From positions 33,809,350-33,873,349 of the forward strand of contig NC_084609.1 in the NCBI RefSeq assembly GCF_033807715.1: 64,000 nucleotides of DNA. The letters are read 5' to 3'. The position numbers and the translations under genes are program-made. The stretch comes from Cololabis saira (lineage: Eukaryota; Chordata; Actinopteri; Beloniformes; Belonidae). Under the pieces are notes generated by a model. That model was not told the origin of the DNA and ran no database searches. It saw only the letters and a program-made list of their open reading frames with translations. Of this stretch, positions 45,736 through 57,144 are shown piece by piece. Every line of letters begins with the position of its first letter. The stretch's first letter is position 1.

Positions 45736-46209
45736 TTACATTCAGCTATTAAAAAAACAAGGAATCTTAAGTTAGTCGTTATTACAATTGTAAAGTTGGG
45801 GACTGCATTGTGTTTGTATTTATGAAGGAATGTTACAGGTCAAAAGCTTTTTTTTGTGGAAAGTGGAAATCCGCTGCTAGTCTGAAATGAGAAAAACACA
45901 GGGCACACAAGCCTTTGAAATCTGTGAGAGAGAAAACAAAGAAACAAACAGACACAAGAACAGGCAGAGACACAAACAGCAACCATTCCAGGTCTCTGAG
46001 ACTGAATCAAGACTAGACTACTGCCATTATGTGTCCCCCAATGTGTAGGTGAGGTGAGTGAGCAGGTGTGTTTGTCTGTGTATATGTGTGTGTTTGCAAA
46101 GTGAAAACAAGTTTTTACCTGAATTACAACTATAGTGAAGGAGGGAGGGCACAACCACGCCACCCGAGGGATCAGAAGCCGACAAGGGAGACCAGCAAGC
46201 CCTGCAAGA

Positions 46210-46327
46210 CCCTAACCCTAACCCTAGCCCTAACCCTAGCCCTAACCCTAACCCTAACCCTAGCCCTAACCCTAACCCTAACCCTAGCCCTAACCCTAAC
46301 CCTAACCCTAGCCCTAACCCTAGCCCT
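46210..46327. repeat. Interstitial telomere-like (CCCTAA/CCCTAG)n array
   Basis: Nearly 20 hexamers, CCCTAA with regularly spaced CCCTAG. Through the middle the order is three CCCTAA then one CCCTAG, a 24-bp higher-order period. Followed by CACTTCCGGGTTGAAGCTCA. Confidence 0.97.
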
Positions 46328-46584
46328 CCAAGCGCCAACAATCGCACTTCCGGGTTGAAGCTCACGTGGATCCATTGAAGTTCCTTGACTTGTTCCTGGA
46401 GTCTGGCTCCAAAAGTGACTCAATCTCCATAGACTTCCATGTTAACATGTCCAACTTTAGAGCAGAAATAAAGGTATTTACAGCCTGGTTCAAAAAACTG
46501 TTTTGATCTAAATTGGATTTTCCACCCAGGGGGGGGGGGGGTGAATTTCTTTTGGTATAATGCCAGCAGAATTTATATAAAGCA

Positions 46585-46832
46585 TTAAAGCAGTAACTTT
46601 TCCACCTTAATCTAATATTTCATCATCATCATTGTGATGGTACATCAACTTCCAACAGGTTTAATGAACCTCTGTCATGGTCTGAGGGGTCTGTATCTCC
46701 TTCACTGGCACTATGTAACTTTGAGGAGCATGGTAGGAACCCTTCCACACTACTGGTAAAGCACTACCGCTTTTGTCCAAAGGAGCCGCCAAACTCAACA
46801 AAAGCTGAAAAAGTTACATTGTGCTGCTTTAA
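46585..46832. mobile_element. TTAA-flanked MITE
   Basis: TTAAAGCAGTAACTTTTCCA at the left and AAAGTTACATTGTGCTGCTT/TAA at the right are imperfect inverted repeats abutting TTAA. 248 bp, non-coding. Confidence 0.6.
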
Positions 46833-47649
46833 ATGTATTTCTAATATGATTAATTGTCGACTAAGCCAAGGTTACGGTTATCACTTCCTTCTTTGTAACT
46901 GTCAGCTACTGTGCTTAGCGAAGCAATCACCCGTTTGTATAACACAGCGTCAGCTAAACTTGGCGGCCATTTTTGATTTTTTGAGTCAACATGAAAACCT
47001 GTATATTCTGCTGTATACATCTGATGGCTGAAGGCACTGGAAGCCAAAGCTAACTTTGGCCTAAGGTGGTGATGTTCCCATCAGCTTCCCAAACAACATT
47101 CTGCAGCTGCTATGAAAAATGTTGGAGTTTTTTTTACATCCAGAACCGGACTCTTGGCATAGGCGTAGGGAGTTGCCTAGGGTACCATCTGCTGGATGGG
47201 TGCCACTGCAAGCCATTAAAAAAAAACAAGAAAAAAACAACAGAATAAACATCATAATTTGGAACACTGACTGGATTTGAACTTACAAAACTTTAAGGAA
47301 TAATGGTGTTCATGTATATTTAATAACATTCAATATAATAGCTTAAAAAACAAAAAACAACCTTACAAAAGCACCGCAAAAAATCATCCACCTCCATGTA
47401 ACCCAATCCTCTGCATTGTCTTCTCTCACGCCGACTAACTTAATGTCCATGTTCATTTTGCTAAATATCTTAAACAGACTTGGAGTTATGGTCGCAAGAA
47501 GTACTCTGAATTCTGAAGTCTGTGAACCTTTGGCAGTAATGTATTGCATCACTTGCTGTTTCTTACAGCCATAACAGTCTGCCGTTTGCACAGTGTCACA
47601 GGCTCCAATTCTTCAAATCTTTCTCCAAATCTTTTAAATCTAGGCAATA

Positions 47650-48580
47650 AGCTTGTTTTCTCGTAAATATAAAACTATATTTGGTAACTTCCTTTTTTCA
47701 ATTGAGCACTTGAACCTTTTCCCTTCTGTAACTTTCATTGTCACCAATCACCGGTACATTTTCAGTTTACTAGCCTGTAAGCCTGGCCTCCTCTCTCCTC
47801 CGTCTTACTGCTCAGTTTGTGAAATGTTTAGTTATTCCTATGCCTCCTTTGGCGAAGACGGTAAGTGTCTGAAGTGTAGTTTAGTCATAGCGCTGGAGGC
47901 GAGGCTCAGTGAGTTAGAAATCCGTCTCTACCAACAAAGCCGTAGTCCGGTAGATACTATAGTTAGCAAGGCTAAAGTAGTGGCAGACCGACCTAAAGGA
48001 GCTTCTGTTAACCGTTGCCCTGCATCTCCCGAGCAGTGGGTTCCTTCAAACCTCTGGGTGACGGTTGGAAGGAAGCGTAGTCCTTAACAGAGGCACACAG
48101 AACACCACCACTTTCTTCATGTCATGTCATTTTTCCTCACTCAGCGACACACCTGCTGTGAAACTGACCTTGTTGATTAGCGACTCTATTTTGAGACATG
48201 TGAGGCCAAATCCAGCAACCATAGGAGCGAGAGTAGGCGACATCGAAGCAAATGCGAAGCTGCTGGCAAAGAGTGATCAAAAATTCAGTAAAATTATCAT
48301 ACATGTGCTAATGACAACCGTCTACGCTAGTCGGAAGTCACTAAAATGTATAATGTGTTGGTTGGTAACTAAGCCAAAACCATGTCGGACTCCTTCCCAA
48401 CCTGACGAGGTATGTTTATTCGTATGTCATCGCTCCGCCGCTGGTTTTCTGAAAACGATATGGCGTTTATTGACAATTGGAAGACATTTTGGGTAAGGTT
48501 AGTCTGATTAGAAGAGACAGCATTCATCCTACCTGGGATTGTCCAGCTCTTATTTCTAGAAATTTGGCTGATATAATTTA
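47650..48580 (+). pseudogene. LINE ORF1 with SGNH-esterase-like domain
   Basis: Plus-strand reading: a Cys-rich segment YCSVCEMFSYSYASFGEDGK then CLKCSLVIALEARLSELEIR (zinc-finger-like CxxC plus coiled coil; 47800-47930), then in a second frame [35 protein letters not shown] and IIIHV (48160-48300). This order matches ORF1 of CR1/L2-type fish LINEs, whose esterase domain has a GDSxxR nucleophile block; here it is SDSILR. A frameshift near 48080 and the loss of the GGND block (LMTTVYA) show decay. Confidence 0.7.
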
Positions 48581-48897
48581 ATTAGACACTCCCCCTGACA
48601 ATCAAGGCCAGGACGCAGGGTTGCGGTCTTACATGCATCTCTGCTCCTTCTGGAGGACTACCGCTTGCCAATAAAATAGAAAATAGAAGTAGAAATCTCA
48701 TATATGTAATTAGCGATCCTAACAAGGTCCCAGCAAAATAGAATTGGTGTTGATTCCCTGCCCTAAAAGTTCATCAGCATGATATGAGAGGGGTGTGGAT
48801 CAAACTGATCTTGTAATGCATTTAGTGCAAATTAAAGACCGAAATATTAGATGTGGACTACCAAATATATGATCTTTAGAGATCTGGAGATGTCTCT

Positions 48898-49053
<156 letters not shown>

Positions 49054-49548
49054 ATATACACACAGATATACACATAATATATGTATGTATGCGTGTGGGT
49101 TTGTCTGTATGTATATATGTGTGTATCTGTATATAAAAGTAGGATAAATTAAGAATTAAGGTGTAATTTATCTCATGATATTAAAGAAAAGAATCATATA
49201 AAAAGACTATATATCTTATTGTGTACGTGTAGTGAGAAGACATCCCTTTATTTCTGGAGCACCACCATCATCTGGTGGACAAATAAGAAATTACATCAGT
49301 ACACAGCTAACAAACTCCCCCTGGTGGAGAGGAGGTGTACTGCCCTCTTGCGCCATCTGGTGGACAAACGCTGCAATTAATTGATAAATATATATTTTTT
49401 TTAAAAAGGAAGCAGGCTTACATTTTAACCAAATAGTTTTTTTCCACTCACAGAACGATTTGTTATAAAACGTTCAAAATAAAGTTCAAACACACACACA
49501 AACAAATGATATATTAAAGAAGAATAAGTGCATTTACAAAATATACAA

Positions 49549-49690
<142 letters not shown>

Positions 49691-49751
49691 TACATATATA
49701 TGTATGAAACAATAATAAAAGGACAATATAATATAATACACACTGATATAA

Positions 49752-49850
<99 letters not shown>

Positions 49851-49860
49851 ACAAACAAAT
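49752..49860. repeat. (AAAT)n microsatellite
   Basis: About 25 AAAT units, about 60 bp after the AT tract; ends in ACAAACAAAT variants. Confidence 0.97.
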
Positions 49861-49949
49861 AACATTTTCAAAAACATTTTTAAAAAAATTCTGAAAAAGG
49901 TTTTGCCATTCGGAGAATTTAAATTTGACCCAAGATCACGACATCTCGG

Positions 49950-51460
49950 GAAGATGAAGATACATGATCAGTGAAGAGGACACCTCTAGCACACAAGCCA
50001 AGAAACGGATTTTCAGCTGGAAGGAGAACCCACAGAAAATGACAGATCTACGCCATTGACGGTTGACCGGAGACTCCACCACCAAGAAATTAAAGAAGAA
50101 AAAAAGACACAATGAACTCCAGGTCACCTGCCCTGGGGAAGAACTGAAGGCCTGGGTGCTTCAGCAACTAGTGATCCTCCGACCAGGAAAACAAAAGGTT
50201 TTGGACAAGAAACTCAACAAGATGTGGCAGAAATGGCAGGATCGCAGAATCATATCCAAGACCACAGATGGCCCTCTCCAAGCCACCAAGACATCGCCAG
50301 TATTGCTATAGTAGCTAAAGGGGCTTACAGAGAAGAAAAAACTGTTTGAAAAGATGCTAGTCTGCATTCTTGGTTTCCATTGAAGAAGGGAATGGAGAAA
50401 GAAACGCCGAGGCTGGACTGACCATGTCCATCTGCAACCTTATGGCAAAAGTAAAGAAGGATCATTCCAAAGCAGCAGAGTTTACTCACACACAAGAATC
50501 TGAAAAACAACAAGGTGAAGATGGCAAATCAAGGCAGATAAACTACAAACCCCACCTCCTGCATCAGGGGCGGTGGTTTATCCATTTCTGCATTCACCCC
50601 ACAGCCCAGAAAACCCCACTAACAAGGATCCCGACAACGATCCTTCCATCATGGCCCCTATACTCAGAATTCAAGGAGGATTCCTGGATGTAGAAGAGAA
50701 GGGAGTTGAACAGGGCAGGAGACAGGTCAATGATCAGACTTCAAGGACATTGGAAACAATTGATTGGTAACTCATAGAACAAGAGAAGGCTACAGCTGCA
50801 TTGGAAAGGTCAGTCTTGAACTGGTCCCATTGAAACCTACAAAGTGAGGAAGAGGAAGACACAAAGGTTTCCAGCAGAAGTTGACCAGTCGGTCCTACAG
50901 TACTAGCCGGTCCTCCACATACACCTTGCCCAAAAGACCTGACCGCACCCCCACCCCACCTGGCCTAGACATGGACAGTCTATTCCGGATTCTTCCTGCA
51001 CCCTCAGAACCTCTCACTGACATACCCACAGGAGAAGAGGAACTATGGGAGGCTGAGGCTCCTGGACTGAGAACCCTATGCCATCCACCCAAGAAGCCCA
51101 CAACATCAACTTACAAGGGAAAAAAAATGTATGTCCTCTTTGGACATCGAGACATAGAAGGACTGTTATAGAGTCTACAACCACTAATATCTGGAGTTCA
51201 CCTTTGGATCTCTGCATTTGAAGATTCCACTGCAGGGGATGTTTTGTGTCTTGGAGACATTCAAACATTGTTGTCCAGAGCAGACGGGAACAGACTGATC
51301 AAAAGGATCCTGAGCAACATTAGAATTTCTGAGGCTCAATCAGACACAGCAGAGAAAGATAGCCAAGATCGGCGACGAAAACAAGAATCTCACCTGGCTA
51401 GATGCCTTACCATTGGCACTGATGTCAATGAGGAATTCCCCCAGTGGCAAAACTAACTTT
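49950..51460 (+). pseudogene. Unrecognised coding-like block, probably retroelement
   Basis: Plus-strand coding character is visible in several frames: ELKAWVLQQLVILRPGKQKV (50063-50311), then from 50881 a frame open to 51456 apart from one TAG at 51169. The latter is Ser/Thr/Pro-rich first (KRPDRTPTPPG) and then helical (DVLCLGDIQTLLSRADGNRL, ending EFPQWQN). Frame changes occur near 50320 and 50800. It resembles a gag-like or LINE ORF1-like protein in layout, but no family was recognised and no function is assigned. No LTR or LINE end was found at either side. Confidence 0.4.
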
Positions 51461-51647
51461 ATTGAGACTGGATATGCGGATAAAAATACCTGGTCAACAG
51501 AGTAATAACATCAACTTTGTCTAAGGGTCACCAGGGTCCCCCTCCTTATCAACTGCCTTTTTTAGGTGCTGATGGGATGGGAAACGGTGCCGCTGGAATC
51601 GAGGTAGGAAAAGAAGGAGACGTTTTCAATCTGAGACCATACCATAT

Positions 51648-51760
51648 TCAAATCAAATCAAATCAAACTTTATTTATAAAGCACCTTTCATACATAAAAT
51701 GCAACACAAAGTGCTTTACATAAAACAAATAAACATAAAACGTATTAAGGCCCTGCCCCC
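51648..51760 (-). mobile_element. LINE 3'-end fragment
   Basis: A CAAATCAAATCAAA tail followed by CTTTATTTATAAAGCACCTT and AAAGTGCTTTACATAA, a common fish LINE 3' terminus in minus orientation. Confidence 0.65.
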
Positions 51761-51945
51761 CTCCCCCCTCCCCGCACACACACAGACAGACACAAGCACA
51801 CCACAATTCACCCAAGTTACACACACGGACACACGGTGCAGGCCCGGTTCTACGAGGATGCATAAGCATTGCACCCTCAGTTTATGTGTTTGCATGCTCA
51901 GTTGAAAAGACGAAAAGAAAACTGACAAATGCGCCCGCGTTAAGC

Positions 51946-52081
51946 CTGATTTATGGTCCACGTTAAATCGACGACGTAGCCTACGGCGTAGGGTACACGG
52001 CCACGCACTCCGTACGTTCGCGTCCCCGCGTATCCTACGCCGTAAGCTCTGCGTTGGTGCAACGCGGAACCATAAATCAGC
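51946..52081. mobile_element. CCTGATTTATGG-ended hairpin MITE
   Basis: Left CCTGATTTATGGTCCACGTT and right AACGCGGAACCATAAATCAG are inverted; the interior repeats CTACGSCGTA. Related copies are at 62123-62260 and, in part, 1012-1093. Confidence 0.75.
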
Positions 52082-52201
52082 CAGAGTACGTCACTCATCT
52101 GTTTCCTGCACCAGCAAGACGCTGCTCTCTGCTGCTCCATTAACACAAAGTAACGATTTATATTCGTTAGTGGTTCAAGCACAACGACGCAAGCAAGTTT
52201 A

Positions 52202-53077
52202 CAGGACTGTCTCAGAAAATTACAATATTGTGATAAAGTTCTTTATTTTCTGTCCTCTTGGCTTGGTTTCGCGAACGAAGATTTTATGAAGGGGGCTGTC
52301 CACGTCGACTGCAGGCCCGCTCGTGGCTGACAAGCCCGATGCGGGACAGACAGGTCCGGCCGCAGCGGCTGCAGTCAAAGGTCACGTCAGGTACAGCTGC
52401 TGAGGCTTTCAGGTTCTTCCTCCTGCGGCGTTTCTCCTTCAGGTTCTCTGTGCGGGAGTCCTCAAAAGCGGTGACAGCCTGGTGGACGGTGCGGCGCCAG
52501 GCGTCACGGTCAGCAGCGAGAGTGGACCACTGGTGGTGGTCAATGTGGCAGGCACCGAGGGACTTCTTAAGAGAGTCTTTGTAGCGTTTCTTCGGTGCCC
52601 CTCTGTCACGATGGCCGGTGGAGAGTTCGCCATACAAGACCATATTGGGTAGGCGATGATCCTCCATTCTGGAGACATGCCCTGCCCAGCGTAGCTGCGA
52701 TTTCTGGTGAATTCGCCTCATATCCCGCCCTCTACCTCAGTCGCAATTAATTGCATTATTTTCTGTAATGCAATTAAAAAAACAAAAATGTCATACATTC
52801 TGGATTCATTACAAATCAACTGAAATATTGCAAGCCTTTTATTATTTTAATATTGCTGATTATGGCTTACAGTTTAAGATTAAGATTCCCAGAATATTCT
52901 AATTTTTTGAGATAGGATATTTGAGTTTTCTTAAGCTGTAAGCCATGATCAGCAATATTAAAATAATAAAAGGCAATATTTCAGTTGATTTGTAATGAAT
53001 CCAGAATGTATGACATTTCTGCATTACAGAAAATAAAGGACTTTATCACAATATTCTAATTTTCTGAGACAGTCCTG
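52202..53077. mobile_element. Palindromic TA-target MITE (CAGGACTG family), copy 4, with LINE insertion
   Basis: Ends and TA flanks (52200-52201 and 53078-53079) as in the other copies. The left arm is interrupted at 52254-52755 by a LINE fragment flanked by TTATTTTCTGT. A 5-bp deletion (GGCTTGCAATAT shortened to GGCAATAT) lies near 52973. Confidence 0.9.
52254..52755 (-). pseudogene. LINE ORF2 C-terminus inserted in MITE
   Basis: The minus-strand frame 52284-52721 encodes SQLRWAGHVSRMEDHRLPNM, APKKRYKDSLKKSL, WSTLAADRDAWRRTVHQAV and a terminal CCHC/C2H2-like finger CSRCGRTCLSRIGLVSHERA with C, the 3' end of a non-LTR retrotransposon reverse-transcriptase protein. The frame is intact to its stop but 5'-truncated. 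An 11-bp duplication TTATTTTCTGT flanks it (52243-52253 and 52756-52766). The first bases on its 5' side are not LINE-like (see findings). Confidence 0.85.
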
Positions 53078-53582
53078 TATATTTATGGTTACATTTATTT
53101 TTGTTGATATGTTTTATTTTCTGTTGCTAGATTGTCTGATGGGTGAGGTAGCCCAGACTAAATGCAGCATTTTCTTTGTTCTGCAGCCATATTGCTGCAA
53201 TAAAGCATTTTAAATACACTTTAAATATTCTTGTTTTGCTAGTATCATTCCACTTGAAATTATGGGAAAATGCATAATTTAGTGTTGAATAACGTGCCAG
53301 GAATTTCTGATCTGAGATGCAGCCCTAGTCATCATTTTCTAGAACCGGCCCTGGTGGCCTCTGGGGCCATAAGTGCGAGGGCCCAATCAACGCTTTAACA
53401 TTCAAAGTATCTATTTTTGCCTAATAGCAAGGCAAATATTATATTTGTTAAGTGCTGTCAGATAAAGCTGAAGAAGAACTCTACCATAGTTATTGATTGT
53501 AGTTATTGATTTGATTTGGGCCCATGTCATACACAGCAACTACTCTGTATTTAAGCACTGAATCAGTTTTAACACCTGGAGC

Positions 53583-54847
53583 CAGGGCCGCCGCAAGGGG
53601 TGTGCGAACCGTGCGACCGCACGGGGCCTCACGTCACAAGGGGCCTCGCGCTATGGGCCGTTTTTTTTTTTTCCCTTATAAATATCAACAGTCGCGTTCC
53701 ATTACAGACCTAAATGTGTACTAGTCTGTGCATATCAATAAATATATGTTCAATACAACTGTTCAGACCAAGCGCAGACACAAGCTGCTCTGATCCAGAT
53801 GGGTGGGGTGTGGAACAAACTGTCACACAATGTCGAGAGAACGAGACAGATTCAGGAAATTTCCATCAGGGAATGAAAAAAGAAAAAAACTAAAGAAAAT
53901 GGAAGAGTTTAATGCCTCTCTGAAAGGCTGGTTTGATAAATTTGTTACAAAAATCATGGATCCGACCGGGTCTCAAGCAGCCGCCGGGCCCCGCATCGAG
54001 GCAAGCCCAGATGATGATGAGGCAGGGGAAGGTATCCAGTATTTTGCTAATTGGAGAGTTAATATTGCGCATGGGTCAATGACGAATAAGGATTTTCAAC
54101 AGGTCAATTTTAAAATAATAAAAAAAGAATATCTATTGCAGTAGTTCAAACATTAAGAATGTTGAACTACATAAATTCATATAAAAATTTTACATGAAGT
54201 GATTTCAGAGTTTTTTGTCAAGATGAATTGGCACTAGCCTTAAAAAAGGTCATGTGGTGCAACCATGATTCATATTAAAATAAATTAATTTCCTTAACAT
54301 CTTGACATCTTTTTTTTCCAAGTTTTCAGTATTATACAAAAATGGTTGTTTTTTCAATGGTCGCGCCACATGATATTTCATACAATGGACGTCAGTCAAA
54401 CTTTGTTTGTATATTATGATGGAAATATAAATACAAATGTGTTGCAATCTTACACACTACAAGATATTTCAGAAATCATGCCAGATAGAACAAAAGATTG
54501 ATTTAAATACATTTAGAGTAATTTCAAATAAGTTTTCAAAACAAGAGTCGTGATCGCACCACATGACATTTTAGCGCTTAAAAAAACAACAAAATCCCAG
54601 ATAACTAGGATTTTTTTGTAAAATTCAAGTGAGTCCATATGTGAGACAGGTAGGTCATATATCTGGTATTTTTTTATCCATTTAAACCTTTTTTGAATTG
54701 AAAAAAAAATCAGTTTTTCAGAAAATATAGGTGTCACGTCATTGACCTGCATATAGACACCCAATCCGACCCGAAAAACCCCAAAATGTTGCGAGGGCCG
54801 CCCCAGCCATTTCACACAGGGCCTCGTAAATCTCCCAGACGGCTCTG
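53583..54847 (+). mobile_element. hAT transposon with N-terminal transposase remnant
   Basis: Left end CAGGGCCGCCGCAAGG and right end inverse of CAGAGCCGTCTGGG are hAT-type. The flanks CCTGGAGC and GCCGGAGT agree at only five of eight bases. The plus-strand frame at 53833-54144 reads RFRKFPSGNEKRKKLKKMEE then FNASLKGWFDKF, the basic N-terminus of a hAT (ZMYM-like) transposase, stopping long before the catalytic domain. Around 54248-54567 is an inner inverted repeat (TCATGTGGTGCAACCATG and inverse-like GATCGCACCACATGAC). Confidence 0.7.
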
Positions 54848-54950
54848 GCCGGAGTAAATAGAATAGTACGTTTTCAAAGTGATCATATTTGATCATATTT
54901 GTTTGGTACCTTTTAGACACACAAACTGGAACAGGAGACAAGCATATTAC

Positions 54951-55045
54951 CTTGTACATATCTTCATATTTCAAAAATAGGACATTAGAATCCATACGAT
55001 GTTCCCAAAATTCCTGAACATGTTCAAACCAGGAACCATATCCCA
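54951..55045 (-). CDS. sult4a1: sult4a1 coding exon (FLKYED exon)
   Basis: Minus strand: acceptor TTTCTTCTGCAG, donor AAG/GTAATA. It encodes GYGSWFEHVQEFWEHRMDSN then VLFLKYEDMYK, preceded by two bases completing a leucine codon (95 nt). GYGSWFEHVQEFWEHR and LFLKYEDM are near-identical to mammalian SULT4A1; YED is the conserved SULT motif. The Lys-only end replaces mammalian HR. Confidence 0.97.
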
Positions 55046-55156
55046 CTGCAGAAGAAATTCAGAAAAAAACAGTAAGAAAAGGCTGACCAGAATAACGACA
55101 GACAAATGAAATGAAGTGGGGCAGTGGCTCATTCCTTCAGTAATATATATACTTAC

Positions 55157-55283
55157 ATTTGTCATTCATGAAGCGCCGGCAGAACTCCTGGAAGGTTCCC
55201 CGGTAACTCATTGTCCTGAGACAGCGGTGGAACTGGTAGTAAGAAACCACCAGGTCCTTGGGGTTTCTAGCCATATAGATCAC
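55157..55283 (-). CDS. sult4a1: sult4a1 coding exon (PAPS 3'-phosphate-binding region)
   Basis: Cytosolic sulfotransferases transfer sulfate from PAPS to alcohols, phenols or amines; SULT4A1 is a neuronal member with no established substrate. On the minus strand, after TCATCTGTAG, this 127-nt exon encodes VIYMARNPKDLVVSYYQFHR then CLRTMSYRGTFQEFCRRFMN and DK plus one base. It contains the conserved RNPKDxxVSYY motif that contacts the 3'-phosphate of PAPS. With 54951, 42957 and 39566 it gives the C-terminal 157 or so residues of about 284. Splice phases 0, 1, 0, 1 agree throughout, with no stops or shifts. Upstream exons (PAPS 5'-phosphosulfate loop YPKSGT and catalytic His region) were sought up to 64000 and not found, so the gene starts outside the window or beyond a long intron. 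Confidence 0.97.
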
Positions 55284-55688
55284 CTACAGATGAATCACAA
55301 CAACATGCATCATGAAAACAAATAACAGCAAGTCAGTATTACCATACAATAATCACATCATCAGGAAACAGACTAAGCTGACATGTACTCAATGTATTTT
55401 CTGGTGTAAATTCCAGCACCAAAAGCCTCTTACACACTGCACTTTCAATGCAGCACTTTTGGGCCAATATTTCTTCCAACAATTCATATGAATTTCCCTG
55501 TGGTACAATGGTGGAGCAATACGTTGTGCCTCTGTTCTGCCAAAGTAGAAGCTTTCAGTAATCACACACTAATGAGGCGCTGTGCAACTTCTGTTTGATC
55601 CATTTTTTTAAGAAAGGAATCAGGGGAAGGCTTTTATGTCATATGATTAAAGACACAGACTAGTTTAGACTAGTACAAGGGAAAGTAA
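55284..55688 (-). other. sult4a1 intron, proximal part
   Basis: Starts (minus strand) with acceptor TAG at 55284-55286. No repeat recognised before the hAT at 55697. Confidence 0.7.
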
Positions 55689-55696
55689 AGCGTAGT

Positions 55697-56446
55697 CAGA
55701 GCTGGGTAGAGGAGCCAAAAATTGTACTCAAGTAAAAGTACTGTTACTTCAGAATAATATAACTCAAGTAGAAGTAAAAAGTAATCATCAAAATAATTAC
55801 TTGAGTAAAAGTAAAAAAGCACTTGGTGAAAAAACTACTCAAGTACTGAGTAACTGTTGAGTAACGTCTGATTTATTTTTTTAACAGAACCATTCAAACA
55901 GACAAAAGTACAAAATAATCATCTTCAGGCAAATTAAATCAATAAAATAAATTAAAATAAATTAAAATTAATAAAAAATAGCTTAAATTAAAATAATCTT
56001 AAAGTAAATTCAAGTACTTTAATAAATAAATAAAATAACAGAATAAAAAAATGAATTAAGCACAAGTAGCACAACATTTCCAGCCTTTGTACTTTTCTTT
56101 TTTAACCAGCAGAACTAGAACAAACATGAACTCATAGAAACTCTGTGTGTGTTTGAGTCTGTGTAAATGTGACAAAACATGCAAAAACAAACATTTTTCC
56201 CAAAGAATCACCCAGTGATGTCATGAGATTGACGCGTACGTGGATAAAAGGAATAAAAGAAAAGTAACAGCTCAACGTAGCCTAATGTAGCGGAGTAAGA
56301 GGAACAGTTTCTTCTTCACTAATCTACTCAAGTAAAAGTAAAAAGTATAGTGATTCAAAACTACTCCTAAAAGTACAACATTTCCCAAAACTTACTCAAG
56401 TAAATGTAACGGAGTAAATGTAAGTTGTTACTACTACCCGGCTCTG
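55697..56446. mobile_element. Non-autonomous hAT (CAGAGCTGGGTAG ends)
   Basis: Ends CAGAGCTGGGTAGAG and CTACCCGGCTCTG, flanked by AGCGTAGT/AGCATAGT (7 of 8 identical). Inside, repeated ACTCAAGTAAAAGTA motifs near both ends. No transposase. Confidence 0.88.
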
Positions 56447-56454
56447 AGCATAGT

Positions 56455-57141
56455 ATGTACTAGTGTAGTATGAAACTGTTGGTGCATGGTATCCCACTGT
56501 GAGAGTGCTGAAAATAAAGCATTTTGACAGTGGCATACAGTAGGTTTTTTGCTGTGATTGAGTTTTAGGTTTTGGGAACCAGGAGCAAATAATAGCATCT
56601 TTGTGTTTAACATTGAACAAAAATATTATAACTTCAATGATTGTGCCAAACAATGATTTACATAAGAGAAAAACATTTGATGACCTGTTTGCTAATTGGA
56701 GGGAACCTCAGTCGCTATCAATGTGCATTACTTCGCTACATATAAAGGCCAGGCAAATTGATGTATTTCTGCTGACAGCTCAGTGGCTGTCACTTTTTGC
56801 TCACTCATATCAAAAGGGATTTTTCCTTGAAACTAACTTTTGATTAATTTGACTTATGAAGAAAAAAGTCAAATGCAGTTATACCTCAACTGAACCAAAG
56901 CAAGAACATAATATAATAATATCACATAAGTCAAGCAATAACACTATGATAAAGTATCAATGAGAACATTTATTGGTATGAAAAAAAATATTTTTGACTG
57001 TACCGAAGTAAATAACATTCAAAAAAGGTGTGATAAAACAGACATGTACAACTTCAATCTACATCCATATTACATTAGTAAAACATCTCTTCCCTCATTA
57101 ATTTCAAAAAATAAACACAGTCACACATTGAATAAACTGAT
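56455..57141. other. Unassigned gene-free stretch
   Basis: No recognised exon or repeat; presumed sult4a1 intron. Confidence 0.5.
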
Positions 57142-57144
57142 CTG

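Noticed and set aside
46210..46327. A chromosome end
   Set aside because: The array is short, has variant units and is followed on both sides by ordinary sequence inside a gene intron.
46027..46365. Leu-Gly repeat frame
   Set aside because: Translation of the CCCTAA/CCCTAG array.
53583..54847. A clean 8-bp target duplication for this hAT
   Set aside because: Flanks agree at only five of eight positions, so the duplication is either decayed or the boundaries are slightly off.
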